Source: an uncultured Faecalibacterium sp. | GTDB taxonomy: Bacteria > Bacillota > Clostridia > Oscillospirales > Ruminococcaceae | NCBI GenBank assembly: GCA_934525325.1 | Contig: CAKSZE010000024.1 | Span: 1-25,057 of the forward strand | Reading direction: 5' to 3' | DNA length: 25,057 nt | In this document: in pieces, positions 1 to 7,722 of the stretch | Layout: every line of letters begins with the position of its first letter | Position numbering within the stretch: position 1 is the stretch's first letter | Position numbers and translations under genes: made by a program | Notes under the pieces: generated by a model | What the model was told of the DNA's origin: nothing | What the model saw: the letters and a program-made list of their open reading frames with translations, nothing else | Databases searched by the model: none

Positions 1-57
1 CTTCTTTAGGATTGTCAAGGGCGAGCAGCCCTTGGCCCGTTGCGGGGTGGGTGGAGT

Positions 58-103
58 CCAGAGGTAGGGAGGGGGGACTCGGAACACCCCTCCCTGCCTC
101 TGG
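58..103. repeat. Long inverted repeat, intergenic
   Basis: Arms 58-74 and 87-103 pair over 17 positions (one G-U), with a 12-base loop. Neither strand has a T-run after the stem, so it does not look like an ordinary intrinsic terminator. The rest of 1-186 holds no gene I can support; its short open frame has no convincing ribosome binding site. Confidence 0.6.
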
Positions 104-186
104 CCCAGCGGAGCGTCCCTGCACGCTAAAGGCAAGCAAAAACTTTCCCCGCGGAGTGCAGTGCATCCCTCGGCTGAGAGAGTCTC

Positions 187-699
187 TTACTTCTTTGCCA
201 GCTTCATCAGGCTGCGGTTTTCCAGCAGGATGCGCAGCAGCACAACGTTCACGGCGCTGAGGATGAGGGCGTTGGGGATGCGTACCGCCAGCGTTGCCCA
301 CGGATAGCCGTAAAACAGGCGCAGCGCCAGCGAGGTGATGACCATGGAGCCTACAAAGTGCCCCAGCAGCACGCTGACTGCCAGCCGCAAATTTGTGGAA
401 AGGCTGCTCAGCTTCTGCCATGCAAAGCCCGCCACCAGGCCGATGGCACCCGCGCCCAAGGTGATGAGCGGGTTGATGGCGTAGCCCGCCAGCACACCGC
501 CGATGATATCGGCCACTGCGCCCACCGCAAAGCCTGCGCCGGGGCCGAACACCACCGCCGCCAGCAGTACCGGCAGACTGCCCAGATTGAACCGGACGAA
601 GCCGGTGGAGATGCTCAGCACCCGGCTGAACACGATGCTCATGGCTACCAGCAAAGCCAGCATGGTCAGGGTACGCACCGAAGTTTTTTTGTCGTTCAT
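187..699 (-). CDS. folT: Folate-family ECF transporter S component
   Basis: Substrate-binding membrane subunit of an energy-coupling-factor transporter; it would recruit the shared EcfT/EcfA1/EcfA2 module encoded elsewhere. The 170-residue protein is almost wholly hydrophobic, with about six membrane segments and the run of small residues after the first helix (around FVRFNLGSLPVLLA) typical of the folate/FolT family. I start it at the ATG at 699 because AAGGAGG lies about 8 bases upstream; the open frame extends further 5' but runs through the riboswitch and terminator. The tetrahydrofolate riboswitch in the leader independently supports folate as substrate. It is monocistronic as far as visible. 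Known of family: S components bind vitamins. Inferred: folate specificity. Confidence 0.9.
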   Translation of the reverse strand: MNDKKTSVRTLTMLALLVAMSIVFSRVLSISTGFVRFNLGSLPVLLAAVVFGPGAGFAVGAVADIIGGVLAGYAINPLITLGAGAIGLVAGFAWQKLSSLSTNLRLAVSVLLGHFVGSMVITSLALRLFYGYPWATLAVRIPNALILSAVNVVLLRILLENRSLMKLAKK

Positions 700-738
700 C
701 GTAGTTATCCTCCTTAAAAAGGAACAGCAGGCAGGACG

Positions 739-780
739 CAAAAAAGCCCTCCCCTGTGACAGACCGCACAAAGGAGGGCG
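739..780 (-). terminator. Riboswitch-controlled intrinsic terminator ahead of folT
   Basis: The 7-bp stem 746-752/773-779 (GCCCTCC/GGAGGGC) has an inner TGTG/CACA pairing and is followed on the minus strand by six T. It sits between the THF aptamer and the folT ribosome binding site, so it fits transcription attenuation. Confidence 0.8.
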
Positions 781-845
781 TGAATTCCAACAACATTCAC
801 TTCCGGGCAAAAACCGCAGACGGCTCTCGCCTGCACCCAAGTCCA

Positions 846-945
846 TGCAGCAGCGGGATGCAGACCCTGCACCGCGGTCAAAACCTTCGTCCGCAGCACA
901 ACTCCCCGTTGATGCGGCACTTAACGCGCAGGGTCTTACTCTGTT
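846..945 (-). promoter_or_regulatory. Tetrahydrofolate (THF) riboswitch
   Basis: On the minus strand this leader carries the conserved THF-I elements in order: GAGTAAGA, CGTTAAGTG, GGGGAGTTG, ACGAAGG, CCGCGGTGC and GCATCCCGC. Stem GACCCTGC/GCAGGGTC (863-870 with 928-935) closes the core. A second arm, CCGCA...TGCGG (891-917) with an inner CAAC/GTTG, forms the P3 hairpin. It begins a few bases after the predicted start of transcription and is followed by an intrinsic terminator. High folate is expected to switch folT off (family knowledge). Confidence 0.93.
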
Positions 946-954
946 GATGATGCC

Positions 955-983
955 ATTATAACCCTTTTTTTGCCGCACTGCAA
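955..983 (-). promoter_or_regulatory. Promoter of folT
   Basis: TTGCAG (978-983) and TATAAT (955-960) on the minus strand are 17 bases apart. Transcription would start near 948, directly before the riboswitch. Between here and 1147 I see only the loosely defined promoter region of the divergent peptidase gene. Confidence 0.85.
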
Positions 984-1147
984 GCGTTCAAACAGACATC
1001 TTTGCCAAAGGAGCGTTTTTATTTTTGGCAGTGTTGTATAAACGTAGGACTTTTGCCCGCCTGTCTCCCTCTTTTCTTTTGGCGCAGAACGTGGTAAGAT
1101 GAACACAAGATACCAAAGGGGGAACTGCCCCGGAAAGGAAATTTTCC

Positions 1148-2842
1148 ATGAAATTCAGCGAAATGACCTATACCCGCCCGGACATCGACGCCCTGCTGGC
1201 ACGGTGCAAGCAGCTGGCCGCCAAGGCCGCTGACGCCCCGGACGGCGACGCTCTCATTCAGGTGTACTACGAGCAGAGCCGCGCCTTTGCGGACTACACC
1301 ACCGCCTCCCAGCTGGCCAACATCCACTACACCTGCGACACCCGCGATGCCTACTGGAAGGCCGAGCAGGACTTTTTTGATGCCAACGGCCCTGCCGTGA
1401 CCAACGCCAGTGTGGAGATCAGCCGGGCGTTTCTGGCAAACCCCTATGTGGAAGCGCTTACCGAGCACTTCGGCACCACCTGCGTGGCCGGCATGAAGAA
1501 CGCCGTTCTGGGCATGGACGACCGCACCGTGGAATTGCAGCAGGAGTTCAACGCGCTGGTCAGCCAGTACCAGCAGATCTACGGCGGTGCGCTGGTGGAG
1601 CTGGACGGCAAGCAGCTGACCATCCCCCAGCTGGGCCCCTACAAGGAGGATCTGGACCCCGCCGTGCGCCGCGCCGCCTACGAAGCCGAGGCCGGTTACT
1701 TTGACGCCCACCGGGACGAGCTGGACGCACTGTACACCAAGATCGTCAAGAACCTGAACCGTCAGGCCGAGGTGCTGGGCTATAAGGATTACAGCGAGCT
1801 TTCCTATGTGCGCATGAACCGCATCGGCTACGGTCAGGCCGAGATCCAGGCCTTCCGGGATCAGGTGGCAAGGGACGTTGTGCCCGAGCTGCAAAAGGTG
1901 ATGGCCATGCGTGCCAAGCGCACCGGCATCACCCACCCCACCTTTACCGATCTGCCCATCATCTTCAAGGACGGCAACCCCAAGCCCATCCCGGGCTATC
2001 AGGCACGCATGGACGCCGCCCGCACCATGTACCACGAGCTGAGCCCCGAGACGGCAGAGTTCATCGACTTTATGCAGGACAACGAACTGTTTGACGTGGA
2101 GAGCCGTCCCGGCAAGATGTCCGGCGGCTACATGACCAGCCTGCCCAGCTACAAGGCTCCCTTCATCTTTGCCAACTGGAACGATACCTCCGGCGATGTG
2201 GACGTGCTGACCCACGAGTGCGGCCACGCCTTTGAGGGCTATGTAGCCGAGCGCGACCCCAATGTGCCCGCCGATCTGGAATGCCCCGCCATGGAGAGCG
2301 CCGAGATCCACTCCATGGCGATGGAGTTCCTCACCGCGCCGTGGCATCACCTGCTGTTCGGCAAGGATACCGAGAAGTATTCCCTGCTCCACGCCGAGGA
2401 CAGCTTTGTGTTCCTTGCCTACGGCTGCGCCGTGGACGAGTTCCAGCACATCATGTACCAGAACCCGGACCTGACCCCCGACCAGCGCAACGCCGAGTGG
2501 CTCAAGCTGGAAAAGAAGTACCGCCCGTGGATCGATTTTGACAACCTGCCCTTCTATGGCCGTGGCGCCGGTTGGCAGCGCCAGCTGCACATCTACGAGT
2601 GCCCCTTCTACTATATCGACTACTGCCTGTCCACCATGGCGGCATTGCAGTTCTTCCTGCTGAGCCTTGACGACCACAAGGACGCATGGGAGCGTTACCT
2701 CAAGCTGGTGCGCCGCGCCGGTCTTGCCAGCTACACCGAATTGATGCAGACCGCCGGGCTGAAGGTGCCTTTTGAGGAAGGCAGCGTCAAGGGCATTGCC
2801 CAGCAGATGACCCGCTGGCTGGAAGAGCATCAGGTGGGCTAA
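1148..2842 (+). CDS. M3 family oligoendopeptidase (zinc metallopeptidase)
   Basis: Cytoplasmic zinc endopeptidase that degrades short peptides. The 564-residue length fits the M3 oligoendopeptidase family. The zinc motif HECGH is at residues 356-360 (His356 and His360 as ligands, Glu357 as catalytic base). The third ligand is probably Glu386, in ESAEIHS. There is no signal peptide. The ATG at 1148 is preceded by AAAGGA at a good distance. It resembles the M3 clade related to but distinct from PepF; I cannot assign PepF itself. A possible -10, TAAGAT, lies at 1095-1100 without a good -35. No terminator follows it, so some read-through into the next gene is possible. Its function beyond peptide turnover cannot be inferred from neighbours. 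Confidence 0.93.
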   Translation: MKFSEMTYTRPDIDALLARCKQLAAKAADAPDGDALIQVYYEQSRAFADYTTASQLANIHYTCDTRDAYWKAEQDFFDANGPAVTNASVEISRAFLANPYVEALTEHFGTTCVAGMKNAVLGMDDRTVELQQEFNALVSQYQQIYGGALVELDGKQLTIPQLGPYKEDLDPAVRRAAYEAEAGYFDAHRDELDALYTKIVKNLNRQAEVLGYKDYSELSYVRMNRIGYGQAEIQAFRDQVARDVVPELQKVMAMRAKRTGITHPTFTDLPIIFKDGNPKPIPGYQARMDAARTMYHELSPETAEFIDFMQDNELFDVESRPGKMSGGYMTSLPSYKAPFIFANWNDTSGDVDVLTHECGHAFEGYVAERDPNVPADLECPAMESAEIHSMAMEFLTAPWHHLLFGKDTEKYSLLHAEDSFVFLAYGCAVDEFQHIMYQNPDLTPDQRNAEWLKLEKKYRPWIDFDNLPFYGRGAGWQRQLHIYECPFYYIDYCLSTMAALQFFLLSLDDHKDAWERYLKLVRRAGLASYTELMQTAGLKVPFEEGSVKGIAQQMTRWLEEHQVG

Positions 2843-2845
2843 AGT

Positions 2846-2877
2846 CGTTTCGTGACTGCGTCAGGGCGTTTCGTGAC
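2846..2877 (+). repeat. Tandem direct repeat upstream of a promoter
   Basis: The 11-mer CGTTTCGTGAC occurs at 2846-2856 and again at 2867-2877, exactly 21 bases apart (two helical turns). The second copy ends 7 bases before the -35 of the following gene. This arrangement suits an activator binding as a dimer on one face of the DNA; the regulator is unknown. Confidence 0.6.
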
Positions 2878-2884
2878 AGTTTTC

Positions 2885-2912
2885 TTGCTTTTCCGCCGGG
2901 CTGCGGTATACT
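2885..2912 (+). promoter_or_regulatory. Promoter of the secreted-protein gene
   Basis: TTGCTT (2885-2890) and TATACT (2907-2912), spacing 16, lie 46 bases ahead of the start codon. Confidence 0.7.
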
Positions 2913-2958
2913 GAAACCAGCATCATCCCCCTTCGAAAATGGAAAGGAGTACTGACTT

Positions 2959-3627
2959 ATGAGATCTTCCCGTTTGTTCCGGCGTGTCGTTGCCGGTCTG
3001 TGCGCTGCCGCCATGCTGTGCGGCGGCATGGCCGCTTCGGCTGCTGCACCCGCACTGCCCGCCGCCCCTGCTGCGGTGGAGGCTACCAACGCCGCCCCCA
3101 GCGATGCCGAGCTCAAGGCCGCTTTTTCCAAGTTCACCGTCACCTACGACGAGGAGACCGGCGGCTGGGATCTTTCCTCTCCGCAGGAGCAGGCCAGCAT
3201 GGATAAAAAGTCCTGCGGGCTGTACCCCTATATGTTCTTGCAGGACGACGGCGTTGCCTTCAACATGATCCTGACCTATGTGGGCAGCAAGAAGCTGGAC
3301 ATCAAGACGGTCAACGTGACTGCCGATGACAACATGTACACCTTCACCTGTGACGAGGAGTACGGCGGCGGCTACGATCAGGATCTGGGCTGCTGGTTCG
3401 ACATGGAGCTGTTCCAGCTGAGTGATGAAGAGATCAGCCTGCTGAGCGAGTGGCTGAACGCTAAGAGCGTCACCGCCGTGTTCGTTGGCCGGGACGGCAC
3501 CACCCAGAGCTACGCCCTGACCAAGGAGAACCGCACCGCCATTCAGGAGATGGTCACCGCCTACAACCTGATGCTCTCCTCCACCGTAGAGCAGTGCGAG
3601 CCCATCCTGAGCAGTCTGGCAAAGTAA
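2959..3627 (+). CDS. Secreted protein of unknown function
   Basis: I do not recognise a family. The 222-residue product has a clear Sec signal peptide: basic MRSSRLFRR, a hydrophobic stretch to about residue 24, and likely cleavage after ASA near residue 28. An Ala/Pro-rich linker follows to about residue 48. The mature part is acidic and mixed alpha/beta in appearance, with few Cys. The start at 2959 is supported by AAAGGAG 10 bases upstream. It has its own promoter and an intrinsic terminator, so it is a single-gene unit. The signal peptide lacks a lipobox, so it is expected to be released or wall-associated rather than lipid-anchored. Confidence 0.85.
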   Translation: MRSSRLFRRVVAGLCAAAMLCGGMAASAAAPALPAAPAAVEATNAAPSDAELKAAFSKFTVTYDEETGGWDLSSPQEQASMDKKSCGLYPYMFLQDDGVAFNMILTYVGSKKLDIKTVNVTADDNMYTFTCDEEYGGGYDQDLGCWFDMELFQLSDEEISLLSEWLNAKSVTAVFVGRDGTTQSYALTKENRTAIQEMVTAYNLMLSSTVEQCEPILSSLAK

Positions 3628-3639
3628 ACGCTATTTACA

Positions 3640-3677
3640 AAGCCCCGGAGCGTCTGCGGATGCTCCGGGGCTTTTTT
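3640..3677 (+). terminator. Intrinsic terminator of the secreted-protein gene
   Basis: Perfect 11-bp stem AGCCCCGGAGC/GCTCCGGGGCT (3641-3651/3662-3672), followed by a run of T. Confidence 0.92.
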
Positions 3678-3708
3678 GCGAAAAAATTTTATTTTTTGCA
3701 AAAAAAGC

Positions 3709-3737
3709 TTGCAAAGCCGGTCAAGCTGTGCTATACT
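3709..3737 (+). promoter_or_regulatory. tRNA-Thr promoter
   Basis: TTGCAA (3709-3714) and TATACT (3732-3737) with a 17-base spacer lie 17 bases ahead of the mature tRNA. Confidence 0.85.
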
Positions 3738-3753
3738 AATCGAGCTGTGATGT

Positions 3754-3829
<76 letters not shown>

Positions 3830-3836
3830 GCTTAAA

Positions 3837-3869
3837 CGCCCTGAAGTCTAGGACTTCGGGGCGTTTTTT
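3837..3869 (+). terminator. tRNA-Thr terminator
   Basis: A 12-bp stem, 3837-3848/3852-3863 (one G-U), with a three-base loop and six T. Confidence 0.92.
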
Positions 3870-3892
3870 CGTTATCCTTTCAGCCGCACCGC

Positions 3893-3928
3893 AAAAATAC
3901 CGCCGCACTGCTGTGCGGCGGTATTTTT
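3893..3928 (-). terminator. Terminator of the sigma-factor operon
   Basis: A 15-bp palindrome, 3893-3907/3914-3928, with A/T tracts at both ends. On the minus strand it follows and touches the stop codon of the last operon gene. It could act in both directions. Confidence 0.88.
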
Positions 3929-4776
3929 TAATCCTCATCGGGAATATTCTCTGCGTCCAGCAGATACTCGGTCTCGGTCTGCTGCTCCATCTGCTGCTCT
4001 GTCCAGTCCAGCTGCACAGCGCCACTCAGGTCCAGGGAATAATCCTCGGTGTACAGCAGACTGCCAGTGTTCAGGCTGCTTTCTGCCGGGCTGCGGGCGT
4101 CCCATGTAAAGTGCAGCTTTTCCGGCGGCACGGTGCACTGCTTTGCCAGTGCGGTCAGGGTGTAGCAGTCCCGGGCAAAGGCAGCGGCGCTGTCGTAAGG
4201 GCCGAACAGCTCCACCGTCAGGGTCAGGCAGGCATCCCCGGCGGGCAGGGCGGCGGCCTGCTGCAAAGTCTCGGCCTTTGCACCGTTCAGGTACAGCCAG
4301 CCACTGATGTTCTGGATGGCAATGTCCTGCGCGTCCCGCTTGCAGACGGTATACAGTTCATCAATGGCCTGTGTGCTCAGGCGGTTCATGGTCTGCTGGT
4401 TTTCGCCGCTCACTTCGTCCCACAGCAGGGGCAGCATCGCCATGCAGAAGCAGCCCGCCATCAGCACCAGACAGACCAGCACGGACACAAAATCGTACTT
4501 CCAGCGGCCGGGGCGGGCGGCAAAAAACAGCACCTCGCACCCCAGCAGCACCAGCGCCACCGCCGGGGCGATTTTCAAGGTCAGCTGCACATCAAAGCCC
4601 GGCACGAAGAAATACAGCAGAAAGAACACACCCGCCGCGACAAGGCACGCGCCCAGGGTCAGGCTGCCCACCCGGCGCAGGGGCTTTTCTGCGGGTCGTT
4701 TCTCTGCCGGTTTCTGCTCCGGCGGGGGCACGCTGCCCGGCTGTGCGGTCAAGGGGGTCTTATTCTGCTCGGTCAT
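3928..4776 (-). CDS. Membrane protein of the sigma-factor operon, unknown function
   Basis: I do not recognise a family. The 282-residue product has a Pro/Lys/Glu-rich cytoplasmic N-terminus (about 35 residues). Three hydrophobic segments follow, at about residues 38-60, 68-88 and 95-118, and then a soluble C-terminal domain of about 160 residues ending in an acidic tail. I chose ATG 4776 because GGAGG sits 6 bases upstream; the ATGs at 4791 and 4782 are badly placed relative to that site. It overlaps the stop of the preceding TM2-like gene by 17 bases, which indicates translational coupling. As last gene of a sigma/anti-sigma operon it may sense or respond to an envelope signal (inference only). 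Confidence 0.82.
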   Translation of the reverse strand: MTEQNKTPLTAQPGSVPPPEQKPAEKRPAEKPLRRVGSLTLGACLVAAGVFFLLYFFVPGFDVQLTLKIAPAVALVLLGCEVLFFAARPGRWKYDFVSVLVCLVLMAGCFCMAMLPLLWDEVSGENQQTMNRLSTQAIDELYTVCKRDAQDIAIQNISGWLYLNGAKAETLQQAAALPAGDACLTLTVELFGPYDSAAAFARDCYTLTALAKQCTVPPEKLHFTWDARSPAESSLNTGSLLYTEDYSLDLSGAVQLDWTEQQMEQQTETEYLLDAENIPDED

Positions 4777-5485
4777 CGTCATCCTCCGCATGGGTCTCGT
4801 CCTGCTCTGCGCCGGTCACCGGCTCCCCCAGCAGTGCCGAAAGCTCCGGCATGGCAAAATGGGCGTCCGTATCCGCAGTGTCCTCGGCATCCTCGGCATC
4901 CTCTGCCTGCGGCGCAGCCGTGTATGCGTGGAAGTCCTCAGTTTCCTCCTCGTGGGGCTGCTTGCCCTTTTTGTTTTTTGGGCCGCGCACCAGCCACATA
5001 CCGCACACGATCAGCGCCACGCAGACCACGATCTGCGGCAGAGCGTCCAGCATCAGGTAGATGGCGCGGAAGATGGGGTTATTCTGTCCCCAGCGCCACA
5101 TCACATCGCCCAGCACCCGCATGATGATGTTGTTGTAGAACACGATCGCGCCCAGTGCGATGAGCCCCCAGCCCACCAGCTTGTGGCTTTCGCCCATGAA
5201 CTGGGTCATGCGGGCATCGTGCCAGTTAAAGTGCACCAGATAATCGTCCTCCGGGGCTTTTTCTGCCGCCAGCTGTGCGCGGAGGTTGAAAGTATCGAAA
5301 AAGCTGTACATATACACAACGATGCAGCCGACTACCAGTGCGTCCAGCCCCGTGGTGCTGCCTAGGATAATAAACAGGCAGAACATGGTGATGAGCGAGA
5401 GCCCCCGCTTCATATAGCCCTGATACATCTGCCCCGCACCGGGGATGCAGGCAAACAGCAGGGTCAGGATCCCGTTTTTCTTCAT
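4760..5485 (-). CDS. TM2-like membrane protein with acidic tail
   Basis: The N-terminus resembles the TM2 domain: a first helix, then the turn IPGAGQMYQGYMKRG, then a second helix. In total there are four or five membrane segments between residues 5 and 175. The last 65 residues are soluble, with a Lys-rich patch (KNKKGK) followed by a strongly acidic repeat-like stretch (EDAEDAEDTAD). The start at 5485 is chosen from GAGGGAA about 8 bases upstream. An in-frame ATG at 5500 overlaps the anti-sigma stop as ATGA and is a real alternative. TM2 proteins have no single known role. Position in the operon suggests a membrane partner of the anti-sigma factor. Confidence 0.85.
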   Translation of the reverse strand: MKKNGILTLLFACIPGAGQMYQGYMKRGLSLITMFCLFIILGSTTGLDALVVGCIVVYMYSFFDTFNLRAQLAAEKAPEDDYLVHFNWHDARMTQFMGESHKLVGWGLIALGAIVFYNNIIMRVLGDVMWRWGQNNPIFRAIYLMLDALPQIVVCVALIVCGMWLVRGPKNKKGKQPHEEETEDFHAYTAAPQAEDAEDAEDTADTDAHFAMPELSALLGEPVTGAEQDETHAEDDDDRAE

Positions 5486-5496
5486 AATCAGTTCCC

Positions 5497-6018
5497 TCAT
5501 TTCTCAGTGGTGTCTGCACTGTGGTGCAAAAGCGCGTCCAGTGCATCGGATAGTTTTTCAGTCAGCTGCTTTTTGTCCTCTATGGGCTTGCCCAGCGGAG
5601 CGGTGGAGGGCTGCGGGGCTTTGTCGTTCACCGGCTTGCCCAGCAGCTCCGGCTCGGTCTGCTGTGTGGTCTGCGGCAGCCATGTGTTCAGTTGCTGCCC
5701 GGTGTGCAGGATCTGTTCCAGCGTACCGGCACGCCACATGGTCAGCGCCAGCACGGCGGCTACGGTCGCCACGGCGGCGCGTCCCCATGTGTTCTGCATC
5801 AGCCGTATCCATATCGTGCCCATCACCGCGCCCCGTGCGGAGCGCGGCGGCTGTTCCAGCACATCGTCGGTCAATAGGGCGGTGTAGCGGTCCATGCAGC
5901 GGTCGCAGTAGGCAAGGTGTTCGGCGGCTTCCAGCCGCTGCGTTTCGTCCAATTGCCCGCCGACCAATGCCTGTAAACCTTCCTCACTCAGACAGCCTTT
6001 TGCGTCAAACAGTTCCAT
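5497..6018 (-). CDS. Anti-sigma factor with zf-HC2-like zinc finger
   Basis: The 173-residue protein has the anti-sigma zinc-finger signature HX3CX2C at His34, Cys38 and Cys41. A single membrane segment lies at about residues 80-97 (AAVATVAAVLALTMW), followed by a Gln/Pro/Lys-rich extracytoplasmic part of about 75 residues. Family knowledge: the N-terminal domain holds its ECF sigma factor at the membrane until a signal releases it. I start at ATG 6018, with AAGGAGG 9 bases upstream, instead of the in-frame GTG at 6036. It overlaps the end of the sigma gene by 14 bases, which strongly links the pair. Confidence 0.88.
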   Translation of the reverse strand: MELFDAKGCLSEEGLQALVGGQLDETQRLEAAEHLAYCDRCMDRYTALLTDDVLEQPPRSARGAVMGTIWIRLMQNTWGRAAVATVAAVLALTMWRAGTLEQILHTGQQLNTWLPQTTQQTEPELLGKPVNDKAPQPSTAPLGKPIEDKKQLTEKLSDALDALLHHSADTTEK

Positions 6019-6550
6019 GTACGCTCCTCCTTTCACAGGGTATGCGGTCGTTTTGCAAGATCTGCTGCGCCAGCATCTTTTTGGCGCGGTAGATCTGCGC
6101 TTCCACCGTTTTGGGCGGGCGGCCGCACAGCCTTGCAGCTTCGGCCATGGTGTGCTGCTCCAGCAGCACCAGACGGCAGGGCGTGTGGTAGGGCTCGCGC
6201 AGATTTAAGATCATCTCCGTAAGTTCCTCCTCACCCAGCGCTTCCAGCACCTGCTGTTCCGGCTGCATACCGGGCGGCGCGCCTTCCAGCGCCAGCACCT
6301 CGTCGCCGGGGGTGTTCATCTTGCGCACCCACGCACTGCGCAGATAGTCCTTGGCTTTGTTGGCGGCGATGCGCGCCAGCCATTGCTTTTCAAAGCCGGG
6401 CGGGCAGCGGTCGATGGCCCGCCACGCCGCCAGAAAGGTCTCCTGCGTCAGATCCTGCGCCTCCTGTACATCCGGTACCAGCTGGTGGCAGACCGTGTAC
6501 ACGAGCGCCTGATATTTCTGCACCATCGTGCTGAATTCCTGTGTTGTCAA
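6005..6550 (-). CDS. ECF-type RNA polymerase sigma factor
   Basis: A 181-residue sigma-70 family protein with only regions 2 and 4. Region 2 (residues 6-75) contains the DLTQETFLAAWRA -10 recognition helix. Region 4 (about 105-162) ends in a helix-turn-helix with TMAEAARLCGRPPKTVEAQIYRAKKML. The start is uncertain: TTG at 6550 gives the usual N-terminal length but has only a distant GGGGG. The ATG at 6526 has AGGA about 9 bases upstream and would lose 8 residues. It heads a four-gene operon with its anti-sigma factor and two membrane proteins, so it likely drives an envelope-type response and possibly its own operon. Confidence 0.9.
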   Translation of the reverse strand: MTTQEFSTMVQKYQALVYTVCHQLVPDVQEAQDLTQETFLAAWRAIDRCPPGFEKQWLARIAANKAKDYLRSAWVRKMNTPGDEVLALEGAPPGMQPEQQVLEALGEEELTEMILNLREPYHTPCRLVLLEQHTMAEAARLCGRPPKTVEAQIYRAKKMLAQQILQNDRIPCERRSVHGTV

Positions 6551-6686
6551 CGCGCTGCACGGCCCCCTTTCCGGTTCTGGATGCGGTGCTCTGCGCCGCC
6601 CTTCTGTCTTTAATACGAAGGAGCGGCGGCGGTTCCTGCATAAAAACTAAAATTTTTTCAAACTTTTTCTTCTGCCGCAGATATGG

Positions 6687-6692
6687 TACAAT
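6687..6692 (+). promoter_or_regulatory. birA -10 element
   Basis: TACAAT preceded by TGG resembles an extended -10. No convincing -35 is seen in the T-rich sequence upstream. The 173-base gap 6551-6723 holds this and the leader of the divergent sigma operon. Confidence 0.5.
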
Positions 6693-6723
6693 AGCAGTAT
6701 AGCACACAGGGAGGGTTTTCGCC

Positions 6724-7686
6724 ATGGTTTCTACCACCCGTCAGGCACTTTTACAGGCGCTCAGCGCCGCCGAGGGCGCATATATTTCCGGCCAGCAGCT
6801 GGCGCAGCAGCTGGGGGTCAGCCGCGCCGCCGTGCACAAGGCGGCGGCGGCGCTTACCGCGCAGGGCTATGCGCTGGAAGCCGTCTCCCGCCGAGGGTAC
6901 CGCCTGCTGGGCGGCGACCCCTTCTGCGCCGAAGCGGTAGGTGCCTACCCCGCCCCGGTGCAGCTGTACGACACGCTGGAAAGCACCAACCGCACCGCAA
7001 AGCTGCTGGCGCTGGAAGGCGCTGCCCACGGCACGCTGGTGCTGGCGGGCGGGCAGACCGCCGGGCGCGGGCGGTTGGGGCGCAGCTTTGCCAGCCCGGC
7101 GGGCAAGGGGGTGTACTGCTCGGTAGTGCTGCGCCCGCCGCTGCCCGCTGCCAATGCCCAGACCGCCACCATCGGCGCGGCAGTGGCGGTGTGCCGGGCG
7201 GTGCAGGCGCTGTGCGGGCTGGAACTTGCCATCAAGTGGGTGAACGACCTGTATTATAAGGGCAAAAAGGTGTGCGGCATCCTGACCGAGGCCGGCACCG
7301 ACCTTGAAAGCGGCCAGCTGGAATGGTTGGTGGTGGGCATCGGGCTGAACCTGACTGCCACGGCTGAGGACTTTCCCCCGGAGCTGACCGCCAAAGCAGG
7401 CAGCTTATACCCCGGCGGCCCCGCCCCGGTAAGCCGGGCGGCGCTGGCGGGTGCCATCGGGCGGGAGCTGTTGGCGCTGTGCCCGGGCTTTGAATGTCTG
7501 GACGAGTACCGCGCCCGCTGCTTTGTGCCGGGTCATTGGGTGACCGTGTGCACCGGCACCGAGACCTACGCCGCACAGGCGCTTTCCATCGACGACACCG
7601 GGCGGCTGGTGGTGCAGCGGGAGGGCGGACGCACCGAATCACTGCGCTGCGGCGAGGTGACCATTCGCCCCACAAAGACGGAATAA
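6724..7686 (+). CDS. birA: Biotin--[acetyl-CoA-carboxylase] ligase / biotin operon repressor
   Basis: Bifunctional BirA of 320 residues. The N-terminal winged helix-turn-helix (residues 5-62, with ISGQQLAQQLGVSRAAVHK) binds biotin operators. The catalytic domain has the biotin/ATP motif GRGRLGR (114-120) and KWVNDL (171-176), followed by CGILTE. A C-terminal SH3-like domain follows (about 270-320). It makes biotinyl-AMP and transfers biotin to carboxylase or decarboxylase subunits in the cytoplasm. ATG 6724 has GGGAGGG about 9 bases upstream. It stands alone, diverging from the sigma operon and converging on the rnf operon, with no biotin genes beside it. Confidence 0.96.
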   Translation: MVSTTRQALLQALSAAEGAYISGQQLAQQLGVSRAAVHKAAAALTAQGYALEAVSRRGYRLLGGDPFCAEAVGAYPAPVQLYDTLESTNRTAKLLALEGAAHGTLVLAGGQTAGRGRLGRSFASPAGKGVYCSVVLRPPLPAANAQTATIGAAVAVCRAVQALCGLELAIKWVNDLYYKGKKVCGILTEAGTDLESGQLEWLVVGIGLNLTATAEDFPPELTAKAGSLYPGGPAPVSRAALAGAIGRELLALCPGFECLDEYRARCFVPGHWVTVCTGTETYAAQALSIDDTGRLVVQREGGRTESLRCGEVTIRPTKTE

Positions 7687-7722
7687 ACGGGAAAGAGGGC
7701 ATTCCCAATCATTTTTATACAA

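Noticed and set aside
1019..2830. Long open frame antisense to the oligoendopeptidase
   Set aside because: It is Val/Gly/His/Leu-rich nonsense opposite a well-supported M3 peptidase, a usual effect of high G+C codon use, and has no ribosome binding site.
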